Of a stretch of 64,000 nucleotides of DNA, positions 1 through 8,972 are shown in pieces. Positions within the stretch are counted from its first letter, which is position 1; each line of letters opens with the position of its first letter. Both the position numbers and the translations under genes were made by a program. This DNA is from Loktanella sp. 5RATIMAR09 (GTDB lineage: Bacteria; Pseudomonadota; Alphaproteobacteria; Rhodobacterales; Rhodobacteraceae): contig NZ_LJAL01000003.1 in NCBI RefSeq assembly GCF_001419985.1, forward strand, positions 1-64,000, written 5' to 3'. The notes beneath the pieces are model-generated. The model saw only the letters and a program-made list of their open reading frames with translations, did not search any database and was not told where the DNA came from.

Positions 1-82
1 AGACAGGGATTCGAACCCTGGGTAGGCTTGCACCCACAACGGTTTTCGAGACCGCCCCGTTCGACCACTCCGGCACCTCTCC
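1..82 (-). tRNA. tRNA-Ser (CGA), 3' end cut off by window edge
   Basis: Read on the minus strand, the 5' acceptor strand GGAGAGG lies at 82-76. A D-arm, an anticodon loop with CGA (serine UCG codons), a long variable arm as expected for class II tRNA-Ser, and a T-arm with the GGTTCGAATCC core follow. The 3' acceptor strand and CCA lie beyond base 1, so the gene is partial. Confidence 0.93.
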
Positions 83-229
83 GCGGGGGTCAGGGCGGCG
101 TGTTACTGCGGCACGCGCGCCCGTGCAAGACCCAAAGCACGGATTGCTGACATTTACGTGGGGGGCCTTGGCAAAGGGGGGCGAGGGTGCATAACTTCTC
201 GCTAAGGTTTTGGATTGATAGGATACCGC

Positions 230-1063
230 ATGTTCCGTTTTGCTGCCCCCTTTGCTTTTGCCGCGACACTCGCCGTCGCACCGCTTTGGGCGCAGGGGAG
301 TGATGCCGAAAAAGTCGATCAGTTGTTTGATGCGCTTGGCATGCCCGAGATGATCGAAATCATGCGCGAAGAGGGGCTGGCCTATGGCGAGACGCTGGCC
401 ACCGATATGCTGCCGGGCGGGCGGTCTGCGGAATGGTCCATGGCGGTCTCTGCAATCTATGATGTCGAGATGATGACCGAAGAGGTCCGCGGCGTTCTGG
501 GCGAGGCGCTGGAGGGCGATGATGTTGACGCGATGCTTGCGTTTTTCACCTCGGAACAGGGCGCGCGTATTGTCGGGCTCGAGATCAGCGCCCGCCGCGC
601 GTTGCTTGATGATGCCGTGGAAGAGGCCAGCAAGGAGAATGCAGCGATTGCAATGATGGATGAGACCCCCCGATTTCAGATGGTGCAGGATTTTATCGAC
701 GCCAACGATCTGATTGAGGCCAATGTGACCGGCGCACTCAATTCCAACTATGCTTTCTACACCGGATTGATTGATGGCGGCGCGATGCCTGCCGGCGTCA
801 CCCCTGAAACTGCGCTGCAGGATGTCTGGGCGCAGGAACCGATGGTGCGCGCCGACACGATCGAGTGGCTCTTTTCGTTTCTTCTGATGGCCTATCAGCC
901 GCTATCGGATGAGGAGTTGGAAACCTATCTTGCCTTTTCACGCAGTGATGCGGGGCAGGATATGACCAATGCGCTGTTTGAGGCGTTCAACGGCATGTTC
1001 GACGACATTTCGCGTGCGCTCGGTCTGGCCTCTTCGCGTTTTATGTTGACGCAAGAACTGTGA
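230..1063 (+). CDS. Exported DUF2059-like protein
   Basis: 277 residues. The ATG at 230 is preferred over an upstream in-frame TTG (215) because a TAGGA ribosome-binding site sits 6-7 bases before it and the protein then opens directly with a signal peptide (about residues 1-22, ending near LWAQG). The mature part is acidic and mostly helical, with two roughly similar halves. The first contains 'FTSEQGARIVGLEISARRAL', which resembles the helix found in DUF2059 proteins; the second ends in a similar 'YLAFSRSDAGQDM' helix. Function unknown; likely periplasmic. The family assignment is from memory of the pattern and moderately sure; the gene itself is well supported. Confidence 0.75.
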   Translation: MFRFAAPFAFAATLAVAPLWAQGSDAEKVDQLFDALGMPEMIEIMREEGLAYGETLATDMLPGGRSAEWSMAVSAIYDVEMMTEEVRGVLGEALEGDDVDAMLAFFTSEQGARIVGLEISARRALLDDAVEEASKENAAIAMMDETPRFQMVQDFIDANDLIEANVTGALNSNYAFYTGLIDGGAMPAGVTPETALQDVWAQEPMVRADTIEWLFSFLLMAYQPLSDEELETYLAFSRSDAGQDMTNALFEAFNGMFDDISRALGLASSRFMLTQEL

Positions 1064-1132
1064 CCAGCACCTCTTGGAATCGCTGATTGGCAGGTTATGC
1101 TGGCGCCGTCATATCGATTAGAGGAGCCTGTC

Positions 1133-1537
1133 TTGCCTGCTTTCAAACCCGCCTTTTTTGCTCTTTTCCTGCTGGCCGCCTGCGATCAGACCGCAGCGAT
1201 TGCTCCGCAGCCGGATTTGCCCGCTGATGATCCGCGTCAGGCAGAACTGCTCGCGGCGGAATGCACGATCTATTTTGCGGCGGTGGTCAAACTGGAAGCA
1301 GAAGGGCGCGCGCCAAGCGGCAACCCGACACGCGGCTGTCCTGCTGATGCCGCCGCGATTGCGGCCGATATCAACCCGATGGTCAGCGTGCCATCAGTGA
1401 CACCGGGTTATCCGCAAACGTTGTATGATCGCATGGTCGCGCGTGGCATTCCCGCCGATCTGGCCGATGATATCGCGAAATCCAAGGCTTTCTGGGATCT
1501 GGTCGCCAAGCGGGACAGTCTGTTGGCAGGGTTCTAG
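1133..1537 (+). CDS. Small putative lipoprotein, unknown function
   Basis: 134 residues from a TTG start at 1133, chosen because an AGGAG motif lies just upstream and the protein then begins with a compact lipoprotein signal (FFALFLLAAC, lipobox LAAC). Starting at 1097 would put 12 extra residues before the signal. The mature part has two further cysteines (ECTIYF and RGCPAD) that could pair. I do not recognise the family. It follows the DUF2059-like gene by about 70 bases on the same strand and may be co-transcribed with it. Its TAG stop lies inside a CTAG shared with the convergent gene. Confidence 0.65.
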   Translation: MPAFKPAFFALFLLAACDQTAAIAPQPDLPADDPRQAELLAAECTIYFAAVVKLEAEGRAPSGNPTRGCPADAAAIAADINPMVSVPSVTPGYPQTLYDRMVARGIPADLADDIAKSKAFWDLVAKRDSLLAGF

Positions 1538-1881
1538 CCCCCATAAACCATGAGTGTCGTGACCAAGGCGTCCGGATTGGCCTGATAGAGCCCCAGATTT
1601 GACCGGAGCTGTATAACACGGGCAGGGCGGTCGCGTGGCGGGATGCCTGCGGCATCCATTGCGTCTGTCAGAACGGGCCCGCCACCTGAGGCGATGTCAA
1701 AAATGATCGCGTCGAAGTTGGATTTCACGATAACTTCGACAGTGCCGCGCCGCTGCGCATAGGCGGCATTGTCAAAAAGGGTGGTTGCCCCGGATACCGG
1801 TAACATCAGCGGATTGCCCAGATGCCCGCTGTCTTGCGCGCAGGCCGATGTCAGGGCGGTTGCGAAAACGAGCCAGCGCAT
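1534..1881 (-). CDS. Small putative lipoprotein, unknown function
   Basis: 115 residues, ATG at 1881, with a short hydrophobic N-terminus and a possible lipobox (LTSAC, Cys at residue 14). The rest has alternating beta-like segments (TVEVIVKSNFDAIIFDI) and a Gly-rich turn, with no motif I recognise. It converges on the preceding lipoprotein gene; both TAG stops come from the same CTAG tetranucleotide. Upstream (1882-2057) lies the divergent rplU promoter region, so the two genes could share regulatory DNA. The call as a gene rests on length, codon use and the signal-like N-terminus. Confidence 0.6.
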   Translation of the reverse strand: MRWLVFATALTSACAQDSGHLGNPLMLPVSGATTLFDNAAYAQRRGTVEVIVKSNFDAIIFDIASGGGPVLTDAMDAAGIPPRDRPARVIQLRSNLGLYQANPDALVTTLMVYGG

Positions 1882-1903
1882 CGGGATTAATCCTTCTTTT
1901 ATG

Positions 1904-1932
1904 TTGACTTATGGGCGCATTGGTCAGATATA
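1904..1932 (+). promoter_or_regulatory. Probable sigma-70 promoter of rplU-rpmA
   Basis: TTGACT (1904-1909), a 17-base spacer, and GATATA (1927-1932). It lies about 125 bases before rplU, leaving a leader of roughly 120 bases. Seen directly in the sequence; activity inferred. Confidence 0.55.
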
Positions 1933-2057
1933 GCGCGCACTCTGCAAGGGATTTGCAGGGTGATATGCGAAAACTCGCCCACGGGCGCGCTGTCCAAAGG
2001 TACCAAACGCCGGATGAAACCGGGGCCTCAGTGACGCGAAAGATGAAGGAAATACAT

Positions 2058-2759
2058 ATGTTTGCGGTTCTCAAAACCGGCGGCAAGCAGTACAAAGTGG
2101 CCTCTGGCGACGTACTTCGTGTCGAAAAGCTTGCAGCAAAAGCAGGCGACAAAGTTCAATTCAACGAGATTCTCATGGTCGGCTCCACAGTGGGCACACC
2201 AACAGTCGCGGGCGCTGGCGTTCAGGCCGAAGTGATTGACCAGATCAAGGGTGAAAAGACGATCAACTTCGTCAAGCGCCGCCGTAAGCACGGCAGCCAG
2301 CGTACAAAGGGCCACCGTCAGCAACTGACACTGGTCCGTATCGCCGAGATCCTTGAAAAAGGTGCCGACAAGTCCGGCGTGATGGCGGCTGTTTCCGGTG
2401 CCGGTACTGCTTATGTAACCGGTGCGAATGGTGCGCCAACATCCAAGAAAGCTGCGGCATCTGCTGAGCGTGCATCGACACCGAAGGCTGAAAAGCCAAA
2501 GGCCGCTCCAAAGGCGAAAGCAGAGCCTAAAGCAAAAGCAGAGCCGAAAGCGGCTGCTGGCGCGGACGATCTGAAAAAGCTGTCTGGCGTTGGTCCGGCG
2601 CTTGAAAAGAAATTGCTCGAAGCTGGTGTAACAACATTCGCCCAGATCGCAGCATGGACGGAAGCTGATGTGGCTGCTATGGACGAGAAACTGTCGTTCA
2701 AAGGCCGTATCGAACGTGAAGGCTGGATCGCGCAAGCGGCCGAGCTGGCAAAAGGCTAA
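2058..2759 (+). CDS. rplU: 50S ribosomal protein L21 with C-terminal HhH extension
   Basis: 233 residues. ATG at 2058, preceded by AAGGAAA; an upstream in-frame start at 1911 would add 49 non-homologous residues. Residues 1 to about 103 are normal L21 ([14 protein letters not shown], then the basic [17 protein letters not shown] patch that contacts 23S rRNA). Then come an Ala/Lys/Pro linker with [12 protein letters not shown] repeats and, from about residue 170, a domain with '[20 protein letters not shown]', a helix-hairpin-helix type nucleic-acid-binding motif. Bacterial L21 is usually near 103 residues, so this is more than doubled. Such extended L21 proteins are known in this bacterial group. 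First gene of the rplU-rpmA unit. Confidence 0.97.
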   Translation: MFAVLKTGGKQYKVASGDVLRVEKLAAKAGDKVQFNEILMVGSTVGTPTVAGAGVQAEVIDQIKGEKTINFVKRRRKHGSQRTKGHRQQLTLVRIAEILEKGADKSGVMAAVSGAGTAYVTGANGAPTSKKAAASAERASTPKAEKPKAAPKAKAEPKAKAEPKAAAGADDLKKLSGVGPALEKKLLEAGVTTFAQIAAWTEADVAAMDEKLSFKGRIEREGWIAQAAELAKG

Positions 2760-2770
2760 GGAGAGACCAA

Positions 2771-3040
2771 ATGGCACATAAAAAAGCAGGCGGTTCATCC
2801 CGTAACGGGCGCGACTCAGCTGGTCGTCGTCTTGGTGTAAAGAAATACGGCGGCGAAGCTGTCGTTTCCGGCAACATCATCATGCGTCAGCGTGGCACAA
2901 AGATGTGGCCAGGCATGGGCGTTGGCATGGGCAAGGATCACACGATCTTTGCAACCGTTGATGGCGCCGTGAAGTTCCACAAAGGCCTCAAGGGTCGCAC
3001 CTTTATTTCGGTCCTCCCAGTGGCGGAGGCCGCTGAGTAA
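2771..3040 (+). CDS. rpmA: 50S ribosomal protein L27
   Basis: 89 residues, ATG at 2771 with a strong AAGGAGAGA site overlapping the end of rplU. The N-terminus [20 protein letters not shown] is the conserved flexible tail that reaches the peptidyl-transferase centre, followed by the typical '[10 protein letters not shown]' and '[13 protein letters not shown]' segments. Starts 11 bases after rplU, so the two are co-transcribed. A rho-independent terminator follows at 3069-3097. Confidence 0.98.
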   Translation: MAHKKAGGSSRNGRDSAGRRLGVKKYGGEAVVSGNIIMRQRGTKMWPGMGVGMGKDHTIFATVDGAVKFHKGLKGRTFISVLPVAEAAE

Positions 3041-3068
3041 GCCGAAACATCCAAAAGATACAATTGGA

Positions 3069-3097
3069 GGGATCGGTGAAAACCGGTCCCTTTTTTT
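3069..3097 (+). terminator. Rho-independent terminator of rplU-rpmA
   Basis: Nine-pair stem GGGATCGGT/ACCGGTCCC (one G-T wobble) with a GAAA tetraloop, followed by seven T residues. Confidence 0.9.
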
Positions 3098-3124
3098 GTT
3101 CATATTTCTGCCATCAAATAGAAT
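3096..3124 (+). promoter_or_regulatory. Probable promoter for the GNAT-obgE-proBA run
   Basis: TTGTTC (3096-3101), 17-base spacer, TAGAAT (3119-3124). The -35 box uses the end of the rpmA terminator T-tract, so termination and re-initiation are back to back. Confidence 0.5.
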
Positions 3125-3166
3125 TAATGGGTGGCGTAGATCCAGTTGTTTTCGGGGAGGGAAACA

Positions 3167-3709
3167 ATGAGACATGAAGAGATTACCGTTCAGGAAACCA
3201 TAGAAGCTGCACGTTTCGTGCTGCGTCCGTGCCGCAAGTCTGATGCAGGCCTGATCGCAATGTATGCGAGTGATGACCGTGTCGCGCGCGGCACCCGTGC
3301 CATGCCCCATCCGTTGCCCCCCGGATCGGTTGAGGCAATGATCGAACGCGCAAGTCTGCCTGACCGTGACGAAGATGTCTGGGTCATTGATGGATCCGCC
3401 CATGGCCATGCAGAGGCGCTGGGGCTGATCAGCCTTGCGCGTATGGACCGCGCCCAATCCGAGATTTTCTATTGGATCGCGCCTGCCTTCTGGAACACCG
3501 GCTTTGCGACCGAGGCCGTGCGCACCCTGATCGCGGCGAACCCGCATCAGTCGGACCGCATCTTCGCAGAGGTGTTTCAGGATAACCCCGGATCGGCACG
3601 CGTGCTGACCAATTGCGGCTTTGACTATCTGGGTGACGCCGAAGCGTTTTCTGTCTCGCGCAAAGCCACGGTGCCGACATGGACCTATACCCTCAAACTG
3701 GGGTCATGA
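3167..3709 (+). CDS. GNAT-family N-acetyltransferase
   Basis: 180 residues. ATG at 3167 with a GGGGAGGG site; an in-frame TTG at 3146 is rejected because it lies before that site. The N-terminus ('[28 protein letters not shown]') and the C-terminal '[20 protein letters not shown]' with '[13 protein letters not shown]' match the RimJ/RimL-like GNAT fold, the second block being the acetyl-CoA pyrophosphate loop. The substrate cannot be read from the sequence. It sits between rpmA and obgE, a place where related genomes often carry one or two GNAT genes. Its stop overlaps by ATGA the start of a short remnant reading frame. Confidence 0.85.
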   Translation: MRHEEITVQETIEAARFVLRPCRKSDAGLIAMYASDDRVARGTRAMPHPLPPGSVEAMIERASLPDRDEDVWVIDGSAHGHAEALGLISLARMDRAQSEIFYWIAPAFWNTGFATEAVRTLIAANPHQSDRIFAEVFQDNPGSARVLTNCGFDYLGDAEAFSVSRKATVPTWTYTLKLGS

Positions 3710-3819
3710 CTGTCCCGACATTGCGAACACAACGTTTGGTGCCGCAACGAGAGGTCGCGGGGCGCAACATGCGCCTGACACGCGCGTCATGGGACCGCTT
3801 GAGAACTGCCGCGCAGTAG
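3706..3819 (+). pseudogene. Possible remnant of a second GNAT gene
   Basis: The frame opens with ATG in an ATGA overlap with the GNAT stop, reads [16 protein letters not shown], and ends at a TAG after 37 codons. The first dozen residues look like the usual N-terminus of a GNAT protein (TxRLxLR); what follows does not. I infer decay of a second, translationally coupled acetyltransferase, with only its 5' end left before obgE. It could instead be a short coupled peptide with no history. Confidence 0.4.
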
Positions 3820-3857
3820 TTTATCGCGCTCATGAACAGCCTTGGAAGGCCACTGAC

Positions 3858-4907
3858 ATGAAGTTTCTCGATCTTGCAAAGGTCTATATCCGCTCCGGTG
3901 CCGGTGGCGCGGGGTGTATTTCGTTCCGGCGCGAGAAGTTCATGGAATACGGCGGTCCCGACGGGGGCGATGGTGGCCGTGGCGGCGATGTGGTGGTTGA
4001 GGCGGTCGACGGCCTGAACACGCTGATCGATTTCCGCTATCAGCAGCACTTTTTTGCGACCAACGGCCAGCACGGTATGGGTAGCCAGCGGACCGGTAAA
4101 GACGGTGAAACCAAGGTTTTGCGCGTGCCGGTCGGTACCGAGATTATTGACGAAGATGAAGAAACGGTGATTGCCGACCTCACCGAAGTGGGTCAGAAGA
4201 TTGTGATTGCCAAAGGCGGCAATGGCGGTTGGGGTAACCTGCGTTTTAAAACCGCAACGAACCAGGCGCCGCGTCGCGCCAATCCGGGCCAAGAGGCGAT
4301 TGAACGCACGATCTGGCTGCGTCTGAAACTGATTGCGGACGTAGGCTTGTTGGGGATGCCCAATGCGGGCAAATCGACATTTCTTGCCGCCACATCGAAC
4401 GCACGGCCCAAGGTCGCTGACTATCCTTTCACAACGCTGATCCCGAATTTGGGCGTTGTCGGTATTGATGAGGTCGAATTTGTCGTGGCCGACATTCCTG
4501 GTCTGATCGCAGGCGCCAGCGAGGGGCGCGGCCTTGGCGACATGTTCCTTGGTCACGTGGAACGCTGTGCGGTGCTCTTGCATCTGATTGACGGCACATC
4601 GGGCGATCCGGCGGCCGATCTGACAACGATCATCGAAGAGCTTGAAGCCTATGGTGGCGAACTTGCCGATAAGCCGCGCATCACGGTGCTGAACAAGATT
4701 GATACGCTCGATGAAGAAGAGCGCATTTTCCTGCGCGATGAAATTGCTGCGGTGGCCAAGGGCCCTGTGATGATGATGTCCGGTGTCAGCCGCGAGGGCA
4801 TTCCCGATGTGCTGCGTGCCTTGCGGGCCGAAATTGACGACAACCGCCTGCGCCACCGTAACGCGGAGGAGCAGGACGAAGGCGAGGATGCGCCATGGCA
4901 ACCCTGA
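3858..4907 (+). CDS. obgE: Obg/CgtA GTPase, ribosome assembly
   Basis: 349 residues from the ATG at 3858; an upstream frame extension to 3621 is not homologous. Residues 1 to about 158 are the glycine-rich Obg domain. The G domain follows with GMPNAGKS (166-173), DIPG (212-215) and NKID (279-282). There is no long C-terminal OCT domain; it ends with a short acidic tail. Obg proteins bind the 50S subunit and respond to guanine nucleotides, linking ribosome assembly with growth. Its 3' end overlaps proB by 13 bases, so these two are translationally coupled. Confidence 0.97.
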   Translation: MKFLDLAKVYIRSGAGGAGCISFRREKFMEYGGPDGGDGGRGGDVVVEAVDGLNTLIDFRYQQHFFATNGQHGMGSQRTGKDGETKVLRVPVGTEIIDEDEETVIADLTEVGQKIVIAKGGNGGWGNLRFKTATNQAPRRANPGQEAIERTIWLRLKLIADVGLLGMPNAGKSTFLAATSNARPKVADYPFTTLIPNLGVVGIDEVEFVVADIPGLIAGASEGRGLGDMFLGHVERCAVLLHLIDGTSGDPAADLTTIIEELEAYGGELADKPRITVLNKIDTLDEEERIFLRDEIAAVAKGPVMMMSGVSREGIPDVLRALRAEIDDNRLRHRNAEEQDEGEDAPWQP

Positions 4908-6001
4908 CGGCGTCCAAGCGCCTTGTCGTCAAGATCGGCTCGGCGCTGCTTGTTGATGCGGCCACCGGCGCGCTTCGCCAGAACTGGCTGACCTCACTGG
5001 CCGAAGATGTGGCGCGCATACGTGCACGCGGAACGGATGTGATTATCGTCTCGTCCGGCTCCATCGCTTTGGGGCGGGGCATTCTGGGGCTACCGCTCAC
5101 TTCGCTTGCGCTGGAACAATCACAGGCCGCCGCCGCCGTGGGGCAGATCCGTCTGGCACGCGCCTATGAAGAGGCCTTAACGCCGCATGGCATTATCACC
5201 GGACAAGTCCTTGTTACCCTTGAGGATTCCCAAGATCGCAGGCGCTATCTCAATAGCCGTGCCACGATGGAAACCATGCTTGGCCTTGGCGTCACCCCGA
5301 TCGTGAATGAAAACGATACGATCGCGACTGACGAAATCCGTTATGGTGACAATGACAGGTTGGCGGCACAGGTGGCCGTGACCGTGGGCGCCGACCAACT
5401 GGTGCTTCTGTCGGATGTTGACGGGCTCTATACCGCCAATCCTAAGATTGATAGTGCAGCAAAACACCTTGATATCATTGAAAAATTGACGCCCGAGATT
5501 GAGGCGATGGCAGGTGACGCCGGATCGGGCCTGTCCAAAGGCGGGATGATCACCAAACTGATCGCCGCGCGCATCGCGACCGAGGCAGGCTGTGCGATGG
5601 CCATTGCCTTGGGCACCGCGATGAACCCGCTTGCCAAGCTGGAAGATGGCGCAAGGGCCACGTGGTTTGCCGCGCAGACCGATCCGCAGGCGGCACGCAA
5701 ACGCTGGATTTCGGCAATGAAACCGCGCGGCATTGTCACGGTGGATGCCGGCGCACAGGACGCGCTGCACCACGGCAAGAGCCTGCTGCCTGCCGGTGTC
5801 ACCCAGATCAGTGGCAGTTTCGGTCGCGGCGAGGTGGTGACCATCGTTGATGCTGCCGGTGTGACGCTGGGACAAGGCCTGATCCGGTATACCAGCGCCG
5901 AGGCGCGCCAGATCATGGGGCGCCGTTCTGCCGAGATTGTGGAAATTCTGGGCTATGAGGGCCGTGCGGCACTGGTACACCGCGACGATATGGTACTGTG
6001 A
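4895..6001 (+). CDS. proB: Glutamate 5-kinase
   Basis: 368 residues. First step of proline synthesis: ATP-dependent phosphorylation of glutamate. The amino-acid-kinase fold runs from VVKIGSALL at the N-terminus through '[13 protein letters not shown]', '[11 protein letters not shown]' and '[12 protein letters not shown]' to '[12 protein letters not shown]'. A PUA domain fills about residues 275-360, the usual length and layout. Overlaps obgE by 13 bases and lies 12 bases before proA, forming one operon. In this family the kinase is normally inhibited by proline. Confidence 0.97.
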   Translation: MATLTASKRLVVKIGSALLVDAATGALRQNWLTSLAEDVARIRARGTDVIIVSSGSIALGRGILGLPLTSLALEQSQAAAAVGQIRLARAYEEALTPHGIITGQVLVTLEDSQDRRRYLNSRATMETMLGLGVTPIVNENDTIATDEIRYGDNDRLAAQVAVTVGADQLVLLSDVDGLYTANPKIDSAAKHLDIIEKLTPEIEAMAGDAGSGLSKGGMITKLIAARIATEAGCAMAIALGTAMNPLAKLEDGARATWFAAQTDPQAARKRWISAMKPRGIVTVDAGAQDALHHGKSLLPAGVTQISGSFGRGEVVTIVDAAGVTLGQGLIRYTSAEARQIMGRRSAEIVEILGYEGRAALVHRDDMVL

Positions 6002-6013
6002 GGGGAAGAAAGC

Positions 6014-7276
6014 ATGGATGATCAAGACATTGGCGCGATGATGGCAAAGATCGGGGCGGATGCGCGTGCTGCGTCCACCGTGCTGGCCACTGCCGGATCA
6101 GAACGCAAATATGCGGCCCTCATTGGCGCGGCTGACGCGATTTGGGAAAACCGCATGGCGATCATGGATGCCAATGCCGAAGATCAGGTTTATGGCGAAG
6201 AAAAGGGCCTCAGCCCCGCCATGATGGACCGTCTGATGCTGGATGAACCCCGTATTCGAGCGATGGCCGACGGGTTGCGCAATGTCGCCGCCCAATCCGA
6301 TCCGGTGGGCGAGGTCATGACCGAATGGGATATGCCCAGCGGTCTGCATATCCAGCGCGTGCGCACACCGATTGGTGTGATCGGCGTGATCTACGAGAGC
6401 CGTCCCAACGTGACAGCGGACGCAGGCGCACTTTGCCTGCAATCGGGCAATGCCGTGATCCTGCGCGGCGGGTCCGAAAGCTTTCATTCCTCGACAGCAA
6501 TCCACGATTGCCTGCAAACCGGATTGAAACAGGCCGGCCTGCCTGCCGCCGCGATCCAGCTTGTCCCAACGCGCGACCGCGCGGCGGTCTCGGCGATGCT
6601 GACCGCCACAGACCATATCGACGTGATCGTGCCGCGCGGTGGTAAGGGGCTTGTCGGGCTGGTCCAGCGCGAAGCGCGTGTGCCTGTCTTTGCGCATCTT
6701 GAAGGCATTTGCCATATCTACGTGGGCGCGACGGCTGATCCTGCAATGGCGGTCGAGATCGTGCTGAACGCCAAGACACGGCGCACCGGTATATGCGGAT
6801 CCATGGAGTGTCTGCTGATTGACTGGCGTTTTTACACGCAACACGGGTCACTGTTGGTCGATGCACTGCTCAAGGCCGGCGTTGACGTGCGCGCCGAGGG
6901 TGAGCTGGCATCGATTGCGGGCACAACGCCTTCGCAACCTGATGATTTCGGCAAAGAATTCCTGGATATGATCTGCGCTGCCAAGCTTGTTGATGGTGTC
7001 GATGAAGCGATTGCGCATATCCGTAATTACGGCTCAAACCACACGGATGCCATCATTACCGCAGACGATCAGGCCGCGGCGCATTTCTTCAAAGAGCTGG
7101 ATAGCGCGATTCTGATGCGGAATGCTTCGACCCAGTTTGCCGATGGTGCCGAATTCGGGATGGGTGCCGAGATCGGGATTGCGACGGGAAAATTGCACGC
7201 ACGCGGACCGGTGGGGGCCACGCAATTGACCAGCTTCAAATATCTTGTGACAGGAAACGGGACCCTGCGCCGCTAG
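6014..7276 (+). CDS. proA: Gamma-glutamyl phosphate reductase
   Basis: 420 residues, ATG at 6014 with a GGGGAAG site. NADPH-dependent reduction of glutamyl phosphate to glutamate semialdehyde, the second step of proline synthesis. Aldehyde-dehydrogenase-like: '[14 protein letters not shown]' (121-134) and '[10 protein letters not shown]' contribute to the dinucleotide site, and the nucleophile is Cys261 in [12 protein letters not shown]. Directly follows proB. Its TAG stop is embedded in the CTAG that also gives the stop of convergent chpT. Confidence 0.97.
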   Translation: MDDQDIGAMMAKIGADARAASTVLATAGSERKYAALIGAADAIWENRMAIMDANAEDQVYGEEKGLSPAMMDRLMLDEPRIRAMADGLRNVAAQSDPVGEVMTEWDMPSGLHIQRVRTPIGVIGVIYESRPNVTADAGALCLQSGNAVILRGGSESFHSSTAIHDCLQTGLKQAGLPAAAIQLVPTRDRAAVSAMLTATDHIDVIVPRGGKGLVGLVQREARVPVFAHLEGICHIYVGATADPAMAVEIVLNAKTRRTGICGSMECLLIDWRFYTQHGSLLVDALLKAGVDVRAEGELASIAGTTPSQPDDFGKEFLDMICAAKLVDGVDEAIAHIRNYGSNHTDAIITADDQAAAHFFKELDSAILMRNASTQFADGAEFGMGAEIGIATGKLHARGPVGATQLTSFKYLVTGNGTLRR

Positions 7277-7863
7277 AAGCGCGCGATCAGATGGTCACTC
7301 ATGTGGCGGAACTGCAGGGCACGCTGCGCTTGCGCCAGAACATCGGGCAGAAGCGCAAATTGCACATGCGCTGCCGTGTATCTAAAGCCGATCTGCGGTG
7401 CGCTGATATTGTCCCACATCTCCTGATCCACGGCCAGACGCGGCCCCTCTGCGCGCATGACCCATGTTTCGCCATCGCGCGTGATCTGGATATCCCCGCC
7501 CAGAGGCATCGTCGATTCCAGCGCCTGCAACATCAAAAGGGCTGCGCGCACAAGGCGGCGGGGCTGGTCCCCCTCGATTTTCCAGATATAGTTTATGCGT
7601 CCACCCCGGGCCGTCGCCGCAAGGATCGACAGAATTTCGGAGCGGCTCACAGATTGTTCTTCGTTGGCCGCCCCATAGGCGATGCGAAAATACCGGATGC
7701 GGGCGCTGGCGTTCTGAACGCTTTCGTTGATCAGATCCATTTCCGCGCCGGTATCGCCGTCCGTCGGCGCCAAAAGCTCGACGCCATTGCCGATCGCCCC
7801 AATTGGACTGATAAGATCATGGCAAATACGTGATCCAACCAAAGCCGCAAGATCAGGTTGCAT
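7273..7863 (-). CDS. chpT: Histidine phosphotransferase ChpT
   Basis: 196 residues. The phospho-accepting His is residue 15 in '[20 protein letters not shown]', the signature of ChpT, followed by a four-helix dimer segment and a degenerate HATPase-like C-terminal half. In alphaproteobacteria ChpT carries phosphate from the hybrid kinase CckA to CtrA. The ctrA gene lies about 16 kb away in this same window; cckA is not here. It is transcribed against proA and is divergent from the DUF3553 gene, with only 29 bases between the start codons. Confidence 0.93.
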   Translation of the reverse strand: MQPDLAALVGSRICHDLISPIGAIGNGVELLAPTDGDTGAEMDLINESVQNASARIRYFRIAYGAANEEQSVSRSEILSILAATARGGRINYIWKIEGDQPRRLVRAALLMLQALESTMPLGGDIQITRDGETWVMRAEGPRLAVDQEMWDNISAPQIGFRYTAAHVQFALLPDVLAQAQRALQFRHMSDHLIARF

Positions 7864-7892
7864 AATGCAGCCTCCGTTGTAAGAGAGAAAAG

Positions 7893-8072
7893 ATGTCAGA
7901 TATAAATGCGATTTTTGAGCCTGGTGTGCTCGTCCGGCATCCCGACCAGCCGGATTGGGGCACAGGGCAGGTACAGTCCAATATTGGCGACCGGATTACT
8001 GTCAACTTCAGAGAGATGGGTAAAGTCGTCATTGATAGCAGGCGTGTTCTACTCGTACTGGTTAATGATTAA
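7893..8072 (+). CDS. DUF3553 small protein
   Basis: 59 residues, ATG at 7893 with an AGAGAGAAA site. It reads FEPGVLVRHPDQPDWGTGQV then 'DRITVNFREMGKVVI', a small beta-barrel-like pattern matching DUF3553, a short family common in Rhodobacterales. The sequence resembles the CarD/Tudor-type N-terminal barrel found in UvrD-like helicases (GxxVxHxxxGxGxV), so a protein- or nucleic-acid-binding role is possible, but that is inference. Divergent from chpT. Confidence 0.85.
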   Translation: MSDINAIFEPGVLVRHPDQPDWGTGQVQSNIGDRITVNFREMGKVVIDSRRVLLVLVND

Positions 8073-8186
8073 ATTACAACTTAAAGGTGAGTTGCGCAAG
8101 TCAGGTTTCGTCACTTGGTCAAAGTGTCGCGATATGGTTTCTAAATCGTTAATGTTCTTCATCCTGCGCCAAAATAAAGGCTGCCC

Positions 8187-8972
8187 TTGAATTTGTCTGT
8201 GCCGCCAAAACCTGTCTTTGAGACCCGCGTGACCCGCGCGCCCCATGATATCCGCGCTGCACAACGGCTCCGTTATGAGGTCTTTGTCGCCGAGCTTGGT
8301 GGCGATGGTCCGTTGGTTGATCACGCCGCGCGCTTGGAATGTGATATCTATGATGCCCATGCCGACCATATCGTGTTGTTGGACAAGTTGCGCCCGCAGG
8401 ATGATCAGGTCGTTGGTGTCTACCGTGTGATGACGGCTGAGATGGCGCGGGCGGCAGGCGGATTTTATTGCGAAACCGAGTATGACCTGACGCCGCTCTA
8501 CCAAACCGGGCAACGCCTGTTGGAACTTGGCCGCTCTTGCCTGCATCGCGACTATCGCGGGGGTGCGGGTATGCTGCATCTGTGGCAGGCCCTTGCTGGG
8601 TATGTTGACAGCCACCAGATTGCCGTGCTTTTCGGGGTGGCCTCTTTTCACGGGACTGACGTAAAGGTGCTTTCTGCCCCTTTAAGCCTTTTGTACCACA
8701 AACATCTGGCACCCAAGGGTCTGCGCGTCGCAGCCAAAGGGCCAACGGCCGTACCGATGAATATCCAATCCCTTGATACGATTGACCGCATCGCCGCCGT
8801 GCGCGGCATACCGGCCCTGATCAAAGCCTATCTCCGCTTCGGCGGGAAAGTAGCGCCTGATGCCTTTGTCGATCATGCGTTCAATACCGTCGATATCTGC
8901 CTGATCCTCGAGAAAGATGCGATTGACGGGTTGCAGCGGGCCATTCTGGCCAAAGGTGGGGCGCATGGCTGA
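8187..8972 (+). CDS. olsB: Ornithine N-acyltransferase OlsB
   Basis: 261 residues. A TTG start at 8187 with AAAGG about six bases upstream; no ATG fits the family N-terminus, so the start is less certain. OlsB transfers a 3-hydroxyacyl chain from acyl carrier protein to the alpha-amino group of ornithine, giving lyso-ornithine lipid. Family blocks are 'RAPHDIRAAQRLRYEVFVAELGG', 'ELGRSCLHRDYRGGAGMLHLWQ' and 'LFGVASFHGTD'. The next gene, the acyltransferase OlsA, overlaps by 8 bases and would complete the ornithine lipid. Confidence 0.92.
   Translation: MNLSVPPKPVFETRVTRAPHDIRAAQRLRYEVFVAELGGDGPLVDHAARLECDIYDAHADHIVLLDKLRPQDDQVVGVYRVMTAEMARAAGGFYCETEYDLTPLYQTGQRLLELGRSCLHRDYRGGAGMLHLWQALAGYVDSHQIAVLFGVASFHGTDVKVLSAPLSLLYHKHLAPKGLRVAAKGPTAVPMNIQSLDTIDRIAAVRGIPALIKAYLRFGGKVAPDAFVDHAFNTVDICLILEKDAIDGLQRAILAKGGAHG

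Noticed and set aside
3693..4901. 402-codon minus-strand frame opposite obgE
   Set aside because: Antisense shadow of a highly conserved GTPase; no homologous features.
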